From the NCBI GenBank assembly GCA_026724425.1, contig JAIUCV010000005.1:39839784-39903783 (forward strand): a stretch of 64,000 nt of DNA, written 5' to 3'. Shown piece after piece: positions 34,480 through 47,200 of this stretch. The DNA comes from Erythrophleum ivorense (taxonomy: Eukaryota; Streptophyta; Magnoliopsida; Fabales; Fabaceae). Numbering within the stretch: the stretch's first letter is position 1; every line of letters begins with the position of its first letter. The notes under the pieces were generated by a model. It was not told the DNA's origin and searched no databases. It was given only the letters and a program-made list of their open reading frames with translations. A program made the position numbers and the translations under genes.

Positions 34480-36030
34480 TGATATACGAATGACATAAAT
34501 AGGTTATTGGACTCAGATACAATGGGGTAAATTTATAATTTGCCCCATACATAGCTACAAAAGTTAATTTCGCAGATACAATATATTGAGCAACCGTGAC
34601 CTACAAAAAAATTAAAAATTAAATTAAAAAAGACATCATGTCCCTTAAAAAAAGTATTAAAAAAAAAACAAGAGAGCTATGTGTGAGCGTCAACCATATT
34701 GACCTTGACACATAGGGAAAAAATTACATATAAAAGGACATGGTTGATTAGCAACTGTGTCCCTTGTCTTGCATGTTAGGGTCAATACTTTGATTGACAC
34801 GCAGATTAAATATGCCACGTGGCAATGTATCATTGGACTTAACAAATTACGCTATCATGTGGCTGAAAACTATTAGAGCTCCAAATATTATTCACATTAA
34901 TTTTATTTTTGTAGTTGGAGTTGCTTCTTTTTAAATGCATCTTAACCTTCTTCTTTACTCATTCACCATACATATGCAAATTTCTCTCTTCTTCCACCAA
35001 CAGGCTTCGGCTTCTTCTTCTTTCATCTTTTTCATTTTTTCATTTTTGTTCATCCTTCCTTCCTTCAACTTCATAATCACTAACAAGTTTTTACCATAGT
35101 GAAATATTTGTCTCCTCTAACAAGTTGTAGTCATTAGAGAAGCTAGCTTTTATAGTCTAAAAGGAAAACTAAAGGAAGAAGTGGTCTTAAATATTTTTTG
35201 AGATCTATATCTGGTATGAAAATACTATCTAAAACCAATATTTGTTTTACTAAAAATATAATGATGTTGTAGTTAAATTTTAAATATTTGTGATATATAC
35301 TTTTATTTGCTTGATCTATATTTGAATGATTTTTTATTTTTACATATAAAAAATTTAATTGCGGTTGAAAAAAAGAAATAATAGTAAAATTATTAGAAAA
35401 AAATAAGGTCTGAAAAAAATAAATGAAAAAAATTATAACTTATAGTTATGTAACAAGGTAAAAGAAATTAAAAAATGATATAATATTTGTTGTCAAGAAA
35501 GAGGTTGCAAAAAATAATAAGTTTAAGGTAAAAAAATTGTGATATGAAAAATTTCCTATGATGATGGAAAAAATTTGATTGAAAATTATGATGGAAATAT
35601 AATAAAGAAAAATTACAAATGTTATAATTAATAGAGATATAAAGAAATATTGCAAAAGAATATTATAATATGGCAAAAAAATATGAAAAGAAGTGTTGAA
35701 AGAAATATTGGAAGAAAATATAATAAGAGAAAAATATGAAATATAATATTAAAAAACAATTATGAAATATTTTTTAAATAATGTATACTATTTTTTAAAA
35801 TAAGAGTATTGAAAAAATATAATAAAAATAGTGAAAAATCTAATGTTGAAAAATAAAAAAAAGTTGTATAAAATATAATATGAAAAATATTGTAAAAACT
35901 ATTATACAAAAATAAAAGTTGTGTAAAAAAATATTGTTATATAATATTTAAGGGAGAAAAATATAAAAGGGATAATATCAAAAATGAGTATAATATATTA
36001 AAATAATGAAATAATAATTTCTAACTTATG
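34480..36030 (+). repeat. Left inverted arm of the MULE
   Basis: Outer part: TIR core near 34510-34546, then a segment with TTGACACGC and CCACGTGGCAATGTA that pairs loosely with 60540-60620. The middle is a C/T-rich stretch, 34920-35080, opposite the G/A-rich 60330-60480. The inner part (35300-36030) is A-rich and complementary to the T-rich 59040-60100, including a perfect 33-bp match at 35865-35897. Confidence 0.75.
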
Positions 36031-36038
36031 TACTTTAT

Positions 36039-38410
36039 TTGGATGTTTGTGGCAGTATGGATCGAGCTGGTAAAATGAACAACAGAAAGATGTTATATAT
36101 ATATTTAAATGAACAAATATACCAAATCAAAAAAGGTGCAACATTTATTACAGATATAGTTGATGTTATGACTATTAATTATGACATTTCTTTAGAGAGG
36201 TCAAAAGTTGCAGAGCAGTTATAACTAAACTCAAATCAATATGTGTATGAATTGGTATATAAGCATCCAGTATCACTGAAACTCACAAAGTATCGAGTAT
36301 GTAAGTTAAGAAAGGATGCCAACGTCCAAGTGATGTGTGTGGCAAATGCAAAGTTTTCATCACAGTTAGGTTCAGTAGAGTTGTACATAGAAATATCGTC
36401 AAAGGAAATGAATTTAAATGTGACAATTCAAGCAACAGTTGAATATGTGTCGGACCCACTCTCATCCTTCAGCCACTCTAATGTCACAGATAATCATACT
36501 ACCTTGTTTATGACACACTTTGCAGGCATTGTCAATATCCACCTATTAGTTTGGTTGACTATACCTCTCATTCGAGTTCATCTCATCCGCAAGTTGATGA
36601 TATCTCACAACTAAGTTCGTTAGATGAACCAATTGGTGCCCCTCCTTCTCCTCTAGAAGAGACAGATGACATAATAGATAAATTTGAAGAAGAGAATAAA
36701 TATGATGCTACTCCTTACAATTACAATGATGGTGGTAATATAGATGATGATGATAACACTGATTGCGTGGATACTGACATGAATCCAGGAGCCCCTATAA
36801 ATATTTATAATGACTCGATGGTTGCATTTTTTGAATAGATAGATGTAGATGGTGGGAGGGTTCCTAATTATGGCAAAATGGAGGAGGCGGCGATGAACAT
36901 GAATGATGGCCAAGAGCTATGTGTAGGTATGCTGTATAATGATCAGTAATCTTTTTGGCAAGCAATAAAGATATACTCGGTATGTGCATATAACACTTTT
37001 AAGCTATTTCATTTGTCAAGAAAGCATAAAGAATACTGATACCTTTAATATGAAAAGGGGTCATGCAAGTGGAAGGTCAAGACCTGTTATCAAAAGAAGA
37101 AAAACCATTGGGAGATAACAAAATATAATAGACCCTATACATGTGTTTCAGCATCATTATCACAAGACCACTCAAAATTATACTATGATATTATTTCAGT
37201 ATACATTGTATTAATGGTAATTGAGAATCTTAAGGTGTCAATTCAAGAAGTCATTGAGTGGATGCATTCTATATTTGGATACAATATTTCATGAAAGAAA
37301 GCTTGGAGGGAAAAACATCGAGCCATCTCACATGTATTTGGGAATTGGGAGAAATATTATACTTTATTGCCTAGGTGGTTGGCTACTATTTAATATTTCA
37401 TTTTTGACTCATACTATGACTTTATGCATAAAGAACGTATATCTACTGACGTAGCTAATGGTGAGTTAGTCATATTTCATCAAGTATTTTGGACCTTTAG
37501 GCTGTGTATTGAGACGTTTGACAACTTGAAGCCAATGGTCCAAATAGATGAGACATTCTTTTATGACCAATATAAAGGGATCATACTAATCGTAAGCACA
37601 TAAGATGGTGAGAGGATTATTGTTTCGCTTGCTTTTGTAGTAGTAGAAGGAGAAACATATTAGCCATCGGTATGGTTCTTGTTTAACCTCTGAGCACACA
37701 TGGTAAAGGATAAAGATGAGTTTTGTTTGATTTCTGATCAGCATACTAGTATCTTAGTTGTCGTAGCTAATGGGTGCACAGGGTGGCAACCCCCACAGGT
37801 TTATCATATGTTTTGCCTCTGACATTTGGATAGCAATATTAATAAGAAATTTAGAATGTTATGACTAAAGAAGTTGTTCACTAAAATATGTACATCTCGC
37901 CATCACTTAATTTCATAAGTATTTGCTTCTTTTAAATAGTCTAATTTTACAGGAATTATTAATTATCCTATCTTTCCATATATAAGTTACCTGTATGAGT
38001 AGCACAAAGTAAATGAAAAATTAGCTCATATACGCTGACTCGACATGCACGCTACTAACTGGATTAAGGAGATACCTAATGTGCAATGGCGTTGGACGTA
38101 TGATATTGATGGTAGACAATGGAGTCATATGACAATAAATTTAATAGAAAATATAAATGCAATTTTTATAGAGGTTAGGTTCTTACCCGTGCTTAGGTTG
38201 GTTCAGGCAACATTCTGCAGGTTAACAAGGTATTGGGTCCAATGAGTGAAGAAGGTGAATGCATAACTACAAGTAAGAGAAGTCATATCTGAGGATATGA
38301 AATTAAAACTAGCAGTCAAAACTTGAAGAGTATCAACATGCACAGTCTGTGACTTTGATAGACAAGAGTTAATGTTTGAGGTGGAGGAGTCATATGATTC
38401 GACTAATCAA
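36039..38410 (+). pseudogene. mudrA-like MULE transposase relic
   Basis: Several frames follow the order of a MuDR transposase. The N-terminal region is at 36039-36614, and an acidic linker rich in D and E at 36630-36830. The DNA-binding MuDR domain follows at about 36900-37200: FWQAIKIYSV, then KGSCKWKVKT and HWEITKYNRPYTC, then QDHSKL. The MULE catalytic domain is at about 37500-38230, with LKPMVQIDETFFYDQYKG (first aspartate), FCLISDQHTSI (second aspartate), FCLxHLDSN, WRWTYDIDG and MTINLIENINAIF (candidate glutamate). Stop codons and at least two frame changes interrupt it. The SWIM zinc finger expected after LPV is missing. The relic ends next to the PMD gene on the opposite strand. It would be a DDE enzyme in the nucleus if intact. 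Confidence 0.85.
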
Positions 38411-39018
38411 CAATTTGGTTGATCTTATAAATTCAACTTCGTTGGTATCACTGTCTCTTTCATCTTTTGCCTGTCGGTATGGCACAAGAGTCATATTCAA
38501 ATGGGGGGATTGAATTGAAGGGCTTGGTTGATATGGTGTCAAAAATCCTGCCTGTTGCAATCCATCGTATGTAGAAAACTCAGAAGTAAATCGAGCAAAT
38601 CTAAAAGTAGGCATTGTTTGGTCTAAAAATTAGGGTGTTAAAGGAATAGAGCCACATGGCATATAAAATGAAGAGTTGATAGCTTTAAAATTAAGACAAT
38701 GCACAGGTGGCATAGAAGAAGATGGACCCGTGGTGTCAGGATGGACCTGTATCTGTGTTGCTGGGAAAGAAGATGGACCGACAGTATCATGATGAGCTGC
38801 TTCCATGTCAATGTATGACAAGATAGACTAGATGTTGTGAACGCAATGTCAACACAAGGGGTATAATCACGACAGAATCGATCATCTACCATAAGTATTC
38901 TAATAGCCATAAAGTCACGAGCTTTATTTACTGTGCAACTTGGAGGAAGCTGTGGCTTAGGCAGCTAAGGTGCAAGAGGTGCAACTTGAGAAATCATCAT
39001 ATCTCGATACTTGCAAAG
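38390..39018 (-). pseudogene. C-terminal part of the MULE plant-mobile-domain (PMD) gene
   Basis: The minus strand encodes proline-, serine- and threonine-rich segments such as FLTPYQPSPSIQSPHLNMTLV and HPDTTGPSSSMPPVH. They resemble the low-complexity tail that follows the PMD domain in transposon-borne MAIL/PMD proteins. The assignment rests mainly on position and strand: this piece abuts the LTR at 39019, and the PMD core lies on the same strand just beyond the other side of the inserted block (57177 onward). Stops and frame changes are present. Confidence 0.6.
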
Positions 39019-42000
39019 TGTAATATCTGATTCTCTAAAAACAAGAGAAAACATGAGAAACGTAATGTACGATTTCTTTGTAAACGAACGAAACTCACTT
39101 AATATAAAAGGAAGTCCCCCGAAATGATGTAGTTAAGGTCTCAAAAAATTTGGAAAGCATTCTAGACTCCTAAAAGTGAGAATTCCAGGCTCAGACGGAA
39201 AGAAAAATAAAGCTAGAATAAAGAAACAATTTTTTACGAAGGACTTACGAAATGCAATGACATTTTTGTAATTTTGGGTAAATTTTAGAATTCACATAGG
39301 AGGGCTTTTTAAATGAAAATTTTGAATTCCCAGGGTTTCCAGAGGCCCTGGAAACCATGGAAAGGCTCGAGACAGCTAAAGCCCCTCTAGTAGACATTTT
39401 CTAACGTCGGTGTGCCTAAACTTTGACGGATTTGTTCGAAAAGGTTTTAGCTCTGATTTGAGTAATTCCAAAGGCATTTTACTGAATTGGTAACCTAAAT
39501 TTCATAATGAAAAAGATGGTTCTAAAAAAGGAGCTAAAATGAAGGAGAAACGAAAATGCCAAGAACGAAAGACAAAATAATAATTTTTGAAAAGTGTAAC
39601 TTTCTCCCACCTATATATATGATGCACCATTCTTCTACCTTCATATTGCATGACCAAGTTCTGCTCAAAAACTAGAGGAAAACCCTAGGGAGAGTGGCAC
39701 ATAAGAGGAAGGCAAAGAGGAGGAGAAATCAAAGGCTTAAGGTATGGAAAATTAGTAGTTTTTCATGTTCTTTCTCTTCCAAATCTCTTCTCCTTCATTC
39801 TCCTTTATTTTCCATGATTATAATGAAGTATATGGATCTGTTTTAAAGGAGAAAATTGAGGGAAAAATTCAAATTTGAAAAGAGGAGCTCAAAGAACACA
39901 AGATTTAAGTGAGAAAAAAATAAGAAAATAAGATAAATTTTGCATCTCATGGTAGCTACTCCTCTCCCTTCTTCTCTATATTTTGCCCCATGTATGTAGA
40001 TGCTAGAAGGTTGGAATTTTGAGGGTAACCAAGGGTGAATTGCATGAATTTAAGGGAGGAGAGTAAGAATATGCAAATAAATTCAAGAAAAAGCTATAGA
40101 TTCTCAAGGTAGCAAACCTAGGGTTTCATGGGTTCCTTTGAAAATCTGATTTGATATAATTATTCCTAGGCCTAAATGAATATTTAAATGAGTTCCTAAG
40201 ATCTCTAGGAGTCTCCCCATATACATCTTCCATGTAGAAAACAAAGCAAACTCCATAGAGGCCAAAAGGAGACATAGGCTAGGCTTAAAGGGGATGAGAC
40301 ACTTAGGGAGAGTTTTAAATTTTTTCAAACCCATTTTTGAGTCGTATATGATGAATGAAAATGAGGGGAGGCCTTGAAAAAAATTTAGAACATATAGAAA
40401 GTGAGTTAGTGTTTTATGTTCTATAATATGACCTAAAGAAGCAACATGTAATTAGGCTCTTTATTTTAATTGTGTGATGACTCCAAGAGACTTAAAAGGA
40501 GTCAAGAATCATATTTGAAAGGAAAGAATAGAGTCTAAAATTTATTTGCTAAGTGTTGCTTCATTAGGTGCTTTCTTGGAAACATAAAGGGGTCAATGAG
40601 TCAAGCTAGAGTTTAAGAAAGTTGTGTAGCCTTAGAATTAATTCCATGAACCTAATTAGCTTCCATAAATTGTGTTTAGGCCAAGAGAAAACTTTTCCAC
40701 ACTTTTATGTGTGTGTGTGTGTGGCTGAAAAAGGAAGCTTGGATTTAAAGGAAAAAGTGTGTAATTATATACAAGGTAGCTCTCTTCACCTTCTCTCATG
40801 CATAGATGTGTGCTTAGCTTGTTTTGAATGTATGTATGTGTATTTTTAAACCATGAAAAGTGTTCTAACATGAATTTAATTCTATGGTGCTATGATGTTA
40901 CAATATGCTCTTATATGATATTTTTGATGTGTGCTTGGGTTTGCTTGAGTGTGGTGAGGCAAAGAACCCTTAGCCATAGTGAGGATGAGCTAATAACCCT
41001 TGAAATTAGTTGAGATAAAACAAAGAGTCTCCTAAGAGCAAGATGGGCTCCGAAGAGCATGGTTAAGTCTAAGAATTTCTTAAAGAATAGGTGAGGCAAG
41101 TCCAATATCCACAAGAAATTAGGTGAGGCTAATCCACTTGCTTGGCAAGCCTTTGTATGCTATCTATGATATTTTCAAATGCTAAGAATGCTCATTGAAT
41201 GATTGCACATATCTACATGCCATGCATACATTTATGAGACTTATTTGCATCCATCATATATGGTTGAATGGGAGCTATTAGAATTCTTTGAATCTCATCC
41301 CTTCTTCTCCAATGTTCTAATATGCTAGGTGGACCAAGAGAGTAAGGAGATGGAAGCCAACCACTTGAGAGATGAAAGTATGATATTGAAATGAATAAAA
41401 TTTGCTTCTTTAATGCCATTAAGGTGGCAAATGTTGTCATCTATGGTTGTATAAGACCTATGACCTCTTGAATATGTGTAATTATATTAATAAGTGATGT
41501 ATGAATAAGAGTTAAAGTTGTATGTATGAATATGCACATTTTGGTTATGTATTGGCAAGTTTTTATTATGGAAGTATGTGTATAATTGCATGTGGTATAG
41601 CTAAAATGAGAGGTATGGAGTTTGAGACCATTTGGGTAACTCACACAAGTCTTAATTATGCTTTTAAACTTACCCAAAGGGTGCCAAACCCCAAGAAAGG
41701 ACATTTGGACATTTTGGTATCCTATATGGAGCCAAATTTGACCATAATAAAACCTTATCTCACTTTTTATCCAAATGAGCTCTTTTTGATGAGACTTAGC
41801 ATGCAATTAAAGCTTCTTGAGAAATTTTTGGTAAGTTAAAGAATATGATTTTTAGAGGTTTACATAATATTTGATGAATTTTCAAATTTGACAAATTTTT
41901 TGGTTTTGGTCATGTCACTATTCATACTGGTTTGAAAATAAAATCTATCACAGAAGGCTCAAATGATATCCAATTATCACAAAATTTTATATAGAGAAAC

Positions 42001-42746
42001 TAGACATTCCTAAAAACTTGTGCCAACTAGAAGCACCTCATTTAGATGTCTAGAGAAGGAGATATGAATTTTCAAAGAATCTATCTAATATTAGAAACTC
42101 TACCCAACCTCAGTTACTGTTTGATTAGATTTTGATGTCTGGCCATACCTGAACTAGTCTAAAGTTATTTTTTTCCTTTAGCTAACATCCACATATTTTT
42201 AGATTGGTATCATTTGCATAGATTGGATTTTTGTGGAATTAATTGGATATTTTTGAAATTTGCTACAGAAATCTGTGATAGCACCAGTGGATAGTTTGAC
42301 CTCTAGACCTTTTCAAATATTAACATCCTTTATGATAGATGTTCTAGTCTAGACATATTTTTACTATAAAGTAGACATCTTTATCTTTCTAGAATAGCCA
42401 AGAATGTATGATTTTGATTTTTCTAGAATTATTTATGATTTTCCAAAATTGTGGCAGAAAAGTAGAAAAATCTGGCCGAAATTATGTATGTACATTTTGC
42501 GATTCCCTTCGAGTTTCTTGAGATGTAGGCCACCTATGATGAGTCAAATGAGTTGTATACCTATAATTAAATGTGATAATGTGTTATATGAGCTCACATG
42601 GTCCACATGACACTGAATGAAATTTTCATACACGATGCAACACAAAGAAATGTATTATTTTAATGGATTTTCTTACTTCCCTAATGGAATGTATCATAAG
42701 AGCATGCAAAGGTGATAGAAATGAGTTAGAAAATTATGGTGTTACA
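39019..42746 (+). repeat. 5' LTR of the LARD-like element (3728 bp)
   Basis: Its first 590 bp match 51247-51790. For example, the block around AAATGATGTAGTTAAGGTC recurs, as do GAGGGCTTTTTAAAT and CTTTAACGGATT-type phrases. Its last 250 bp match 51830-52083. Positions 39610-42480 have no counterpart in the 3' LTR but are present in the inverted copies at 52266-57176 and in the copy at 1-2704, so they belong to the family. No protein-coding gene is credible here. Confidence 0.85.
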
Positions 42747-42753
42747 TTTATTA

Positions 42754-42765
42754 TGGTATCTCAGC
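42754..42765 (+). other. Primer-binding site (initiator tRNA-Met type)
   Basis: TGGTATCTCAGC, eight bases after the 5' LTR end. The canonical plant form is TGGTATCAGAGC; a better-preserved version follows the other LTR at 52089. Confidence 0.7.
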
Positions 42766-44248
42766 AAAGTTCCAAGCTCTCTCGTATTAGATTTGGCTTG
42801 AGGATGTAGCAATAGGGTTATGTAAAGGTTTGAATGGATAGATAAAGTTTTATATGAGATATGTTGGGTGTATGAGTATCGTTTGTGGCTTGTTTCATAG
42901 TGAGTAGGTTGTATGATGGTCTTAGAGTAGTTAGTGGACACCGAAAAAGGGTGGCCTCTAGAGTAGCTTGAGCAGAGTTAAGCTTAAGCAAAGTTGAGTA
43001 ATCCAACTGCTAGAACTTGATGAGATGTGATAGCTCGCGCGGGATTAATGGCAAGCCCTAGATATAAACGATGAGAAATGATCTTGTTGATATGAAGAGA
43101 CTTGCTAGAGAAATTATGTGAGGCTTAATTCTCCCTAGTGGTCATATTCAGGCCATTTCGAGATGTCCATCTTAATGCAGAGACAAGTAATGATGTAGCG
43201 CGGTATAAGATGAGACTGTGGCTGCATAAGACCTGTTTAGAAGGGAAATGAGAAGAAAGTTACCCCCTAGCCACAACACCCAAATGTCTAGATAAATTCT
43301 AGAGCCTAAAAGGTTAATTCCCTCAGGCCAGAGGTTGAATTATAAGCTACATCCTTAGAGTCTGATAGCCTAGAGATGATAATTGGTTATGCATGAATAA
43401 AACAAGAGGTAGAATCCCCTAGCTTGATGATGGGCTAGATATAAAGGTAATAAGGCTCAGGTAGGCAGCTAAAGATAAAAATCCCAATCCTTAAAAAAGT
43501 AAGCCAATCAAAGGTTGTTAGCTGTGGCCAATTAAAAAATTAGTTGCAGCCAATACTCAGATAGAAAAATTAGAGTGAACCCGAGGCTAATTAGCCGTGG
43601 AGAATGGCAGTATGAAATGCCTTGTTAGTCATATTTAGGTCAATTTGAAGAATGAACTGATAAGGGATCAGATAATCTACAGAGAGCGGGAACCCCTAGT
43701 ATAAGTAGAAAAAAAGGGGTAGCGAATAATTACAAAAGATTAATAAGAAATCTGTGGGCTTAGTAGTTGAAATTGAGGAAAGAGCTCAACATAAAGGAAG
43801 TTAGACACATGGATAATAGGGTTGTTGAGACCAACCTTTAAGGCATTGACTCGAACTTAGGATGTTACCCTATGAGATACCGAATGATAGAACGCTAGTG
43901 TAACCTCGAAATAACGTAAGATAAGACTACTAGCAGTGAGGCACATAGCGAGTGGCCTAGAAAGGTGTACCTCATAGGTAACACTTAGAGGTAAGTATCA
44001 ATAGCCTAGTGACAAAGGCTCAAAAGAGAATGATGATAGTTAGTAAGCTACAGGTCCTTTGAGATGGCTAGCCCAAGCTGAGCATAAGTTGAAACCTAGA
44101 GAAGATGACTAGTTGCATCGTTTCAGGTGAGATATGTAAATAAAAGACTCAGTGAAAGTTTTCCCTAGATCGAGAAAGAAAAGATGAGACATCCAGAGTT
44201 GGGGAGACCACTCAATAGTGGTTAGCAAATTCCCCTAGATAGACCCCC
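42766..44248 (+). other. Non-coding internal region of the LARD-like element, first part
   Basis: Purine-rich sequence with many TAG triplets, and no ORF with recognisable retroviral motifs on either strand. It resumes after the nested LTR at about 48473. Confidence 0.65.
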
Positions 44249-47200
44249 TGTCACACCCGAAAATGCGACCGCACGGCGCCAAATCGAAATCAAAATTAAA
44301 AATAGTAGAGTCGCTACTAAATTTTTATTTTTGAAAAGACAAAATTTTGAAAAAAAATATTTTTGGTTTAGAAAATGGTCTACAAATTAGATACGAGTTT
44401 AGGAGTCAATTGTGAGTGGGGAAGGTGTTAGGCACCTCACAACACCCATTGCTAAGAACGGTTATCCTAAGTCAGTTGTGTAAAATCAATATGGCCTTTA
44501 ATTTATTTTAATTCTCCCTAACAAATTACATGCAAAATAAGAAATAGAAATAAAGGAAATGAAACTAAAAATAAAAAATGAAGAAAGAAATTAAAGAAAC
44601 AAAATTAAAAAAAAATAAAAGAAAAGAAAAGAAATTAAGAAAATAAAAATTGAATAAAAAATTTTATTTACAAGGGTGGACTTGACCTAGGATGAGAGCT
44701 TAGGGTCTACGTACTCTTCAAATGGATCAAAGTCCACGTAATTTGAATCAAAAGTTATATTGACTTGTTTTTGTTTTGTTTTGTTTTTATGTTTTTCTCT
44801 TTTCTTGTATTTATTTATTTATATTTTTTTATTTTTGTTTTGTTTTTGGGTGAAAAGGCTAAGAAAATAAAAATTAATTTTTCTTTTAACAAATAAAAAG
44901 AGTTTTAAAATTGGTAGATGTGTTTTGATTTGTTAAAGATAAAATTAATTTTACTTTTCTTGCATTGTCAATTTTTCTTTTTTCATTATTATTACTTTTT
45001 CTTTCATTTTTTTTCTACGTCTCTTTTTTGTTGTTTATTTTTTTTTAATTTATGGTTTTTTTTTAAATTTTGTTCTTGTTCTTGTTTTGTGTGTTTTTTT
45101 CTCCCCCTTTTTTATATTACCTTTTTTATTTGTCTTTTATTTGTTTTGTTTTATTTTTTTGGTTTTTTGTTATTTTGTTTTTTTTTGTGTTTTATGTTTT
45201 CCTTTTTTATGTTTATTTTTTTATTTGTAATTTTTTTTTTGCATTTTTTTGTCTTTTTTTTTTGGTGAAAAGACAAAAGAAAACCAAAATTAATTTTTTC
45301 TTTAACAAATAAAATGGGTTTTGAAATTAGTTGATGTGTTTTGATTTGCTAAAGACAAATTTAATTATACTTTTTTTGCATTTTCAATTTTTCCTTTTTT
45401 CATCATTTTTTGTTCTTTTTTTTTCTCCTTTTGATTTTCTATTTTTTTTATTTTAATTTTGTTGTTTTTGTGTTGTTTCCTCCCCTTTTTTTTAGGTGAA
45501 AAGATAAAGAACATAAGAATTACTTTTATCTTTAGCAAATAAAACAAAATTAGCATTGGTTGGTATGTTTTAATTTACAAAAGATAGAATTAATTTTATT
45601 TCTTTATCTTATTTTTTATTGTTATTTTTTTTCTTGATTTTTATTTGTTTAAATGATGATTTTTTTAATTTTTAATTTTTTGTTTTGATCCTTTTATTCT
45701 TTTAAAAAAATTGTTTACTTAAAATTTAACTGCTAAATTCAAAAAGTTCGTTTAATTTTTTTTCTCTCCTTTCAATTTGAATATTCTCTTTGTCTTTTTT
45801 TATTTTTTTATTTTTATTTTTAATTTTCTCTTTAAAGAAGCATTTGATAAGAGCCTTTAAAACCCAAATATGTAAATTTATCCTAACGGACGCTAAGGAA
45901 GCTTATTGCCTCACATGATACTTAGATCCACTTCTATATGCTTGAGGAGACACAAGGTCCCACACGGCTACTCTAAAGAAATGAAACAAAATAAGATGAC
46001 ATAATAAAGGTGAAGAGCAGTTTACAAACATGCACTAGCAAGTGATTGTGTGTGCCTTTGTGTTTACAGATCATCCAAAGCTTCATGAACAAAACGAAAA
46101 ATAATGCTTATTCCCTGATTATTAGTTGAATCACTTATCACTTATTCCCTGACAAGTCACCAGGTCATGAGCCACCAAGCCATGGGCCAGTGCTATCCTT
46201 CCCAATCATTTGTCTATTCCCCTTGCCATGCTTCTCACGCGTTGTCATTCCTTTAGATCACCAGCCTCGCACATGCAACAGACACGAAGGAGAAAGAATG
46301 CGATAAGCATAGTTGGAAAGGAAAAGATGTATATATATATATCGACATTGGGCAGCATTCATTATACACAAGATACACCAATTATATTATTCTAGGCATA
46401 TTTATAGTCTTAATTTTTTTTTTGCCTATGAATAGCAGAAGAAAATGGACCCATGTAAAAGTATTTTTCCTCGTCTCCTTAAACAGTCTCTCGCTTAATG
46501 ATTTTTTTTTTGCCTAGTAATTTCAATGATTTTTTTTTCAATGTAATCACATAATGAATGCCACTTTACTTAAGCGAAGGTCAATGTATGAACAAATAAA
46601 TTTTGGAAATCAACATACATAATTCATTCACATGGTAAGCAACTCGAGAAACATAGCCAAGGGATCACGTTTGGATACTGATAGCAATTAAACATGTTCT
46701 CGATGGGGTAGTATCTATACTAGTCATGAAATCAGGTTTGGGTGTAACAAATGGGAGTTCACAACTATATCAAAGTGCAGCAAACATTAGAAGGGAGAAG
46801 ATGCAGTAAAATTTTTTTATCAAAAGGTATCATGCTGGTGAGATGTATAAGACAACGTAAATGAAATGACCCCACTAATGAATCCTTCAGTTCTATAAAT
46901 CATTCCCCAGCTCATGCAAACTTGCATTCTCCATACAGGGTAGGAAAAGCTAAGCTACATTAGAGCATCCTAAATACAACCTACTGGGCATACATTCATG
47001 GTACAAAAAAAATGAAACCATTAAATCTTCTCCCTAGTTTTGGTAGCATCTCACAAAACTAGCAATGTCTAACAGAAGATGGAAAGAAACTAAGGTCCAT
47101 ATTTGGACATCCAGCACACGTTCACACACAAGATAAATCCATGCCTATAGTTCTGCCACTAAGTCCAGCCATCATTTGAACAGAATTTCCCATGCCATAA

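Noticed and set aside
40104..42941. ORFs on both strands in the 5' LTR, mirrored at 53202-56054
   Set aside because: Near-identical peptides occur in the inverted LTR copies because the DNA is repeated. No protein family and no selection signal is visible.
44918..45312. Phe-rich ORFs of 116 and 80 residues that look like membrane proteins
   Set aside because: They arise from T-homopolymer runs in the Tat-like LTR. Codon use is almost only TTT, and the tandem units do not keep the frame.
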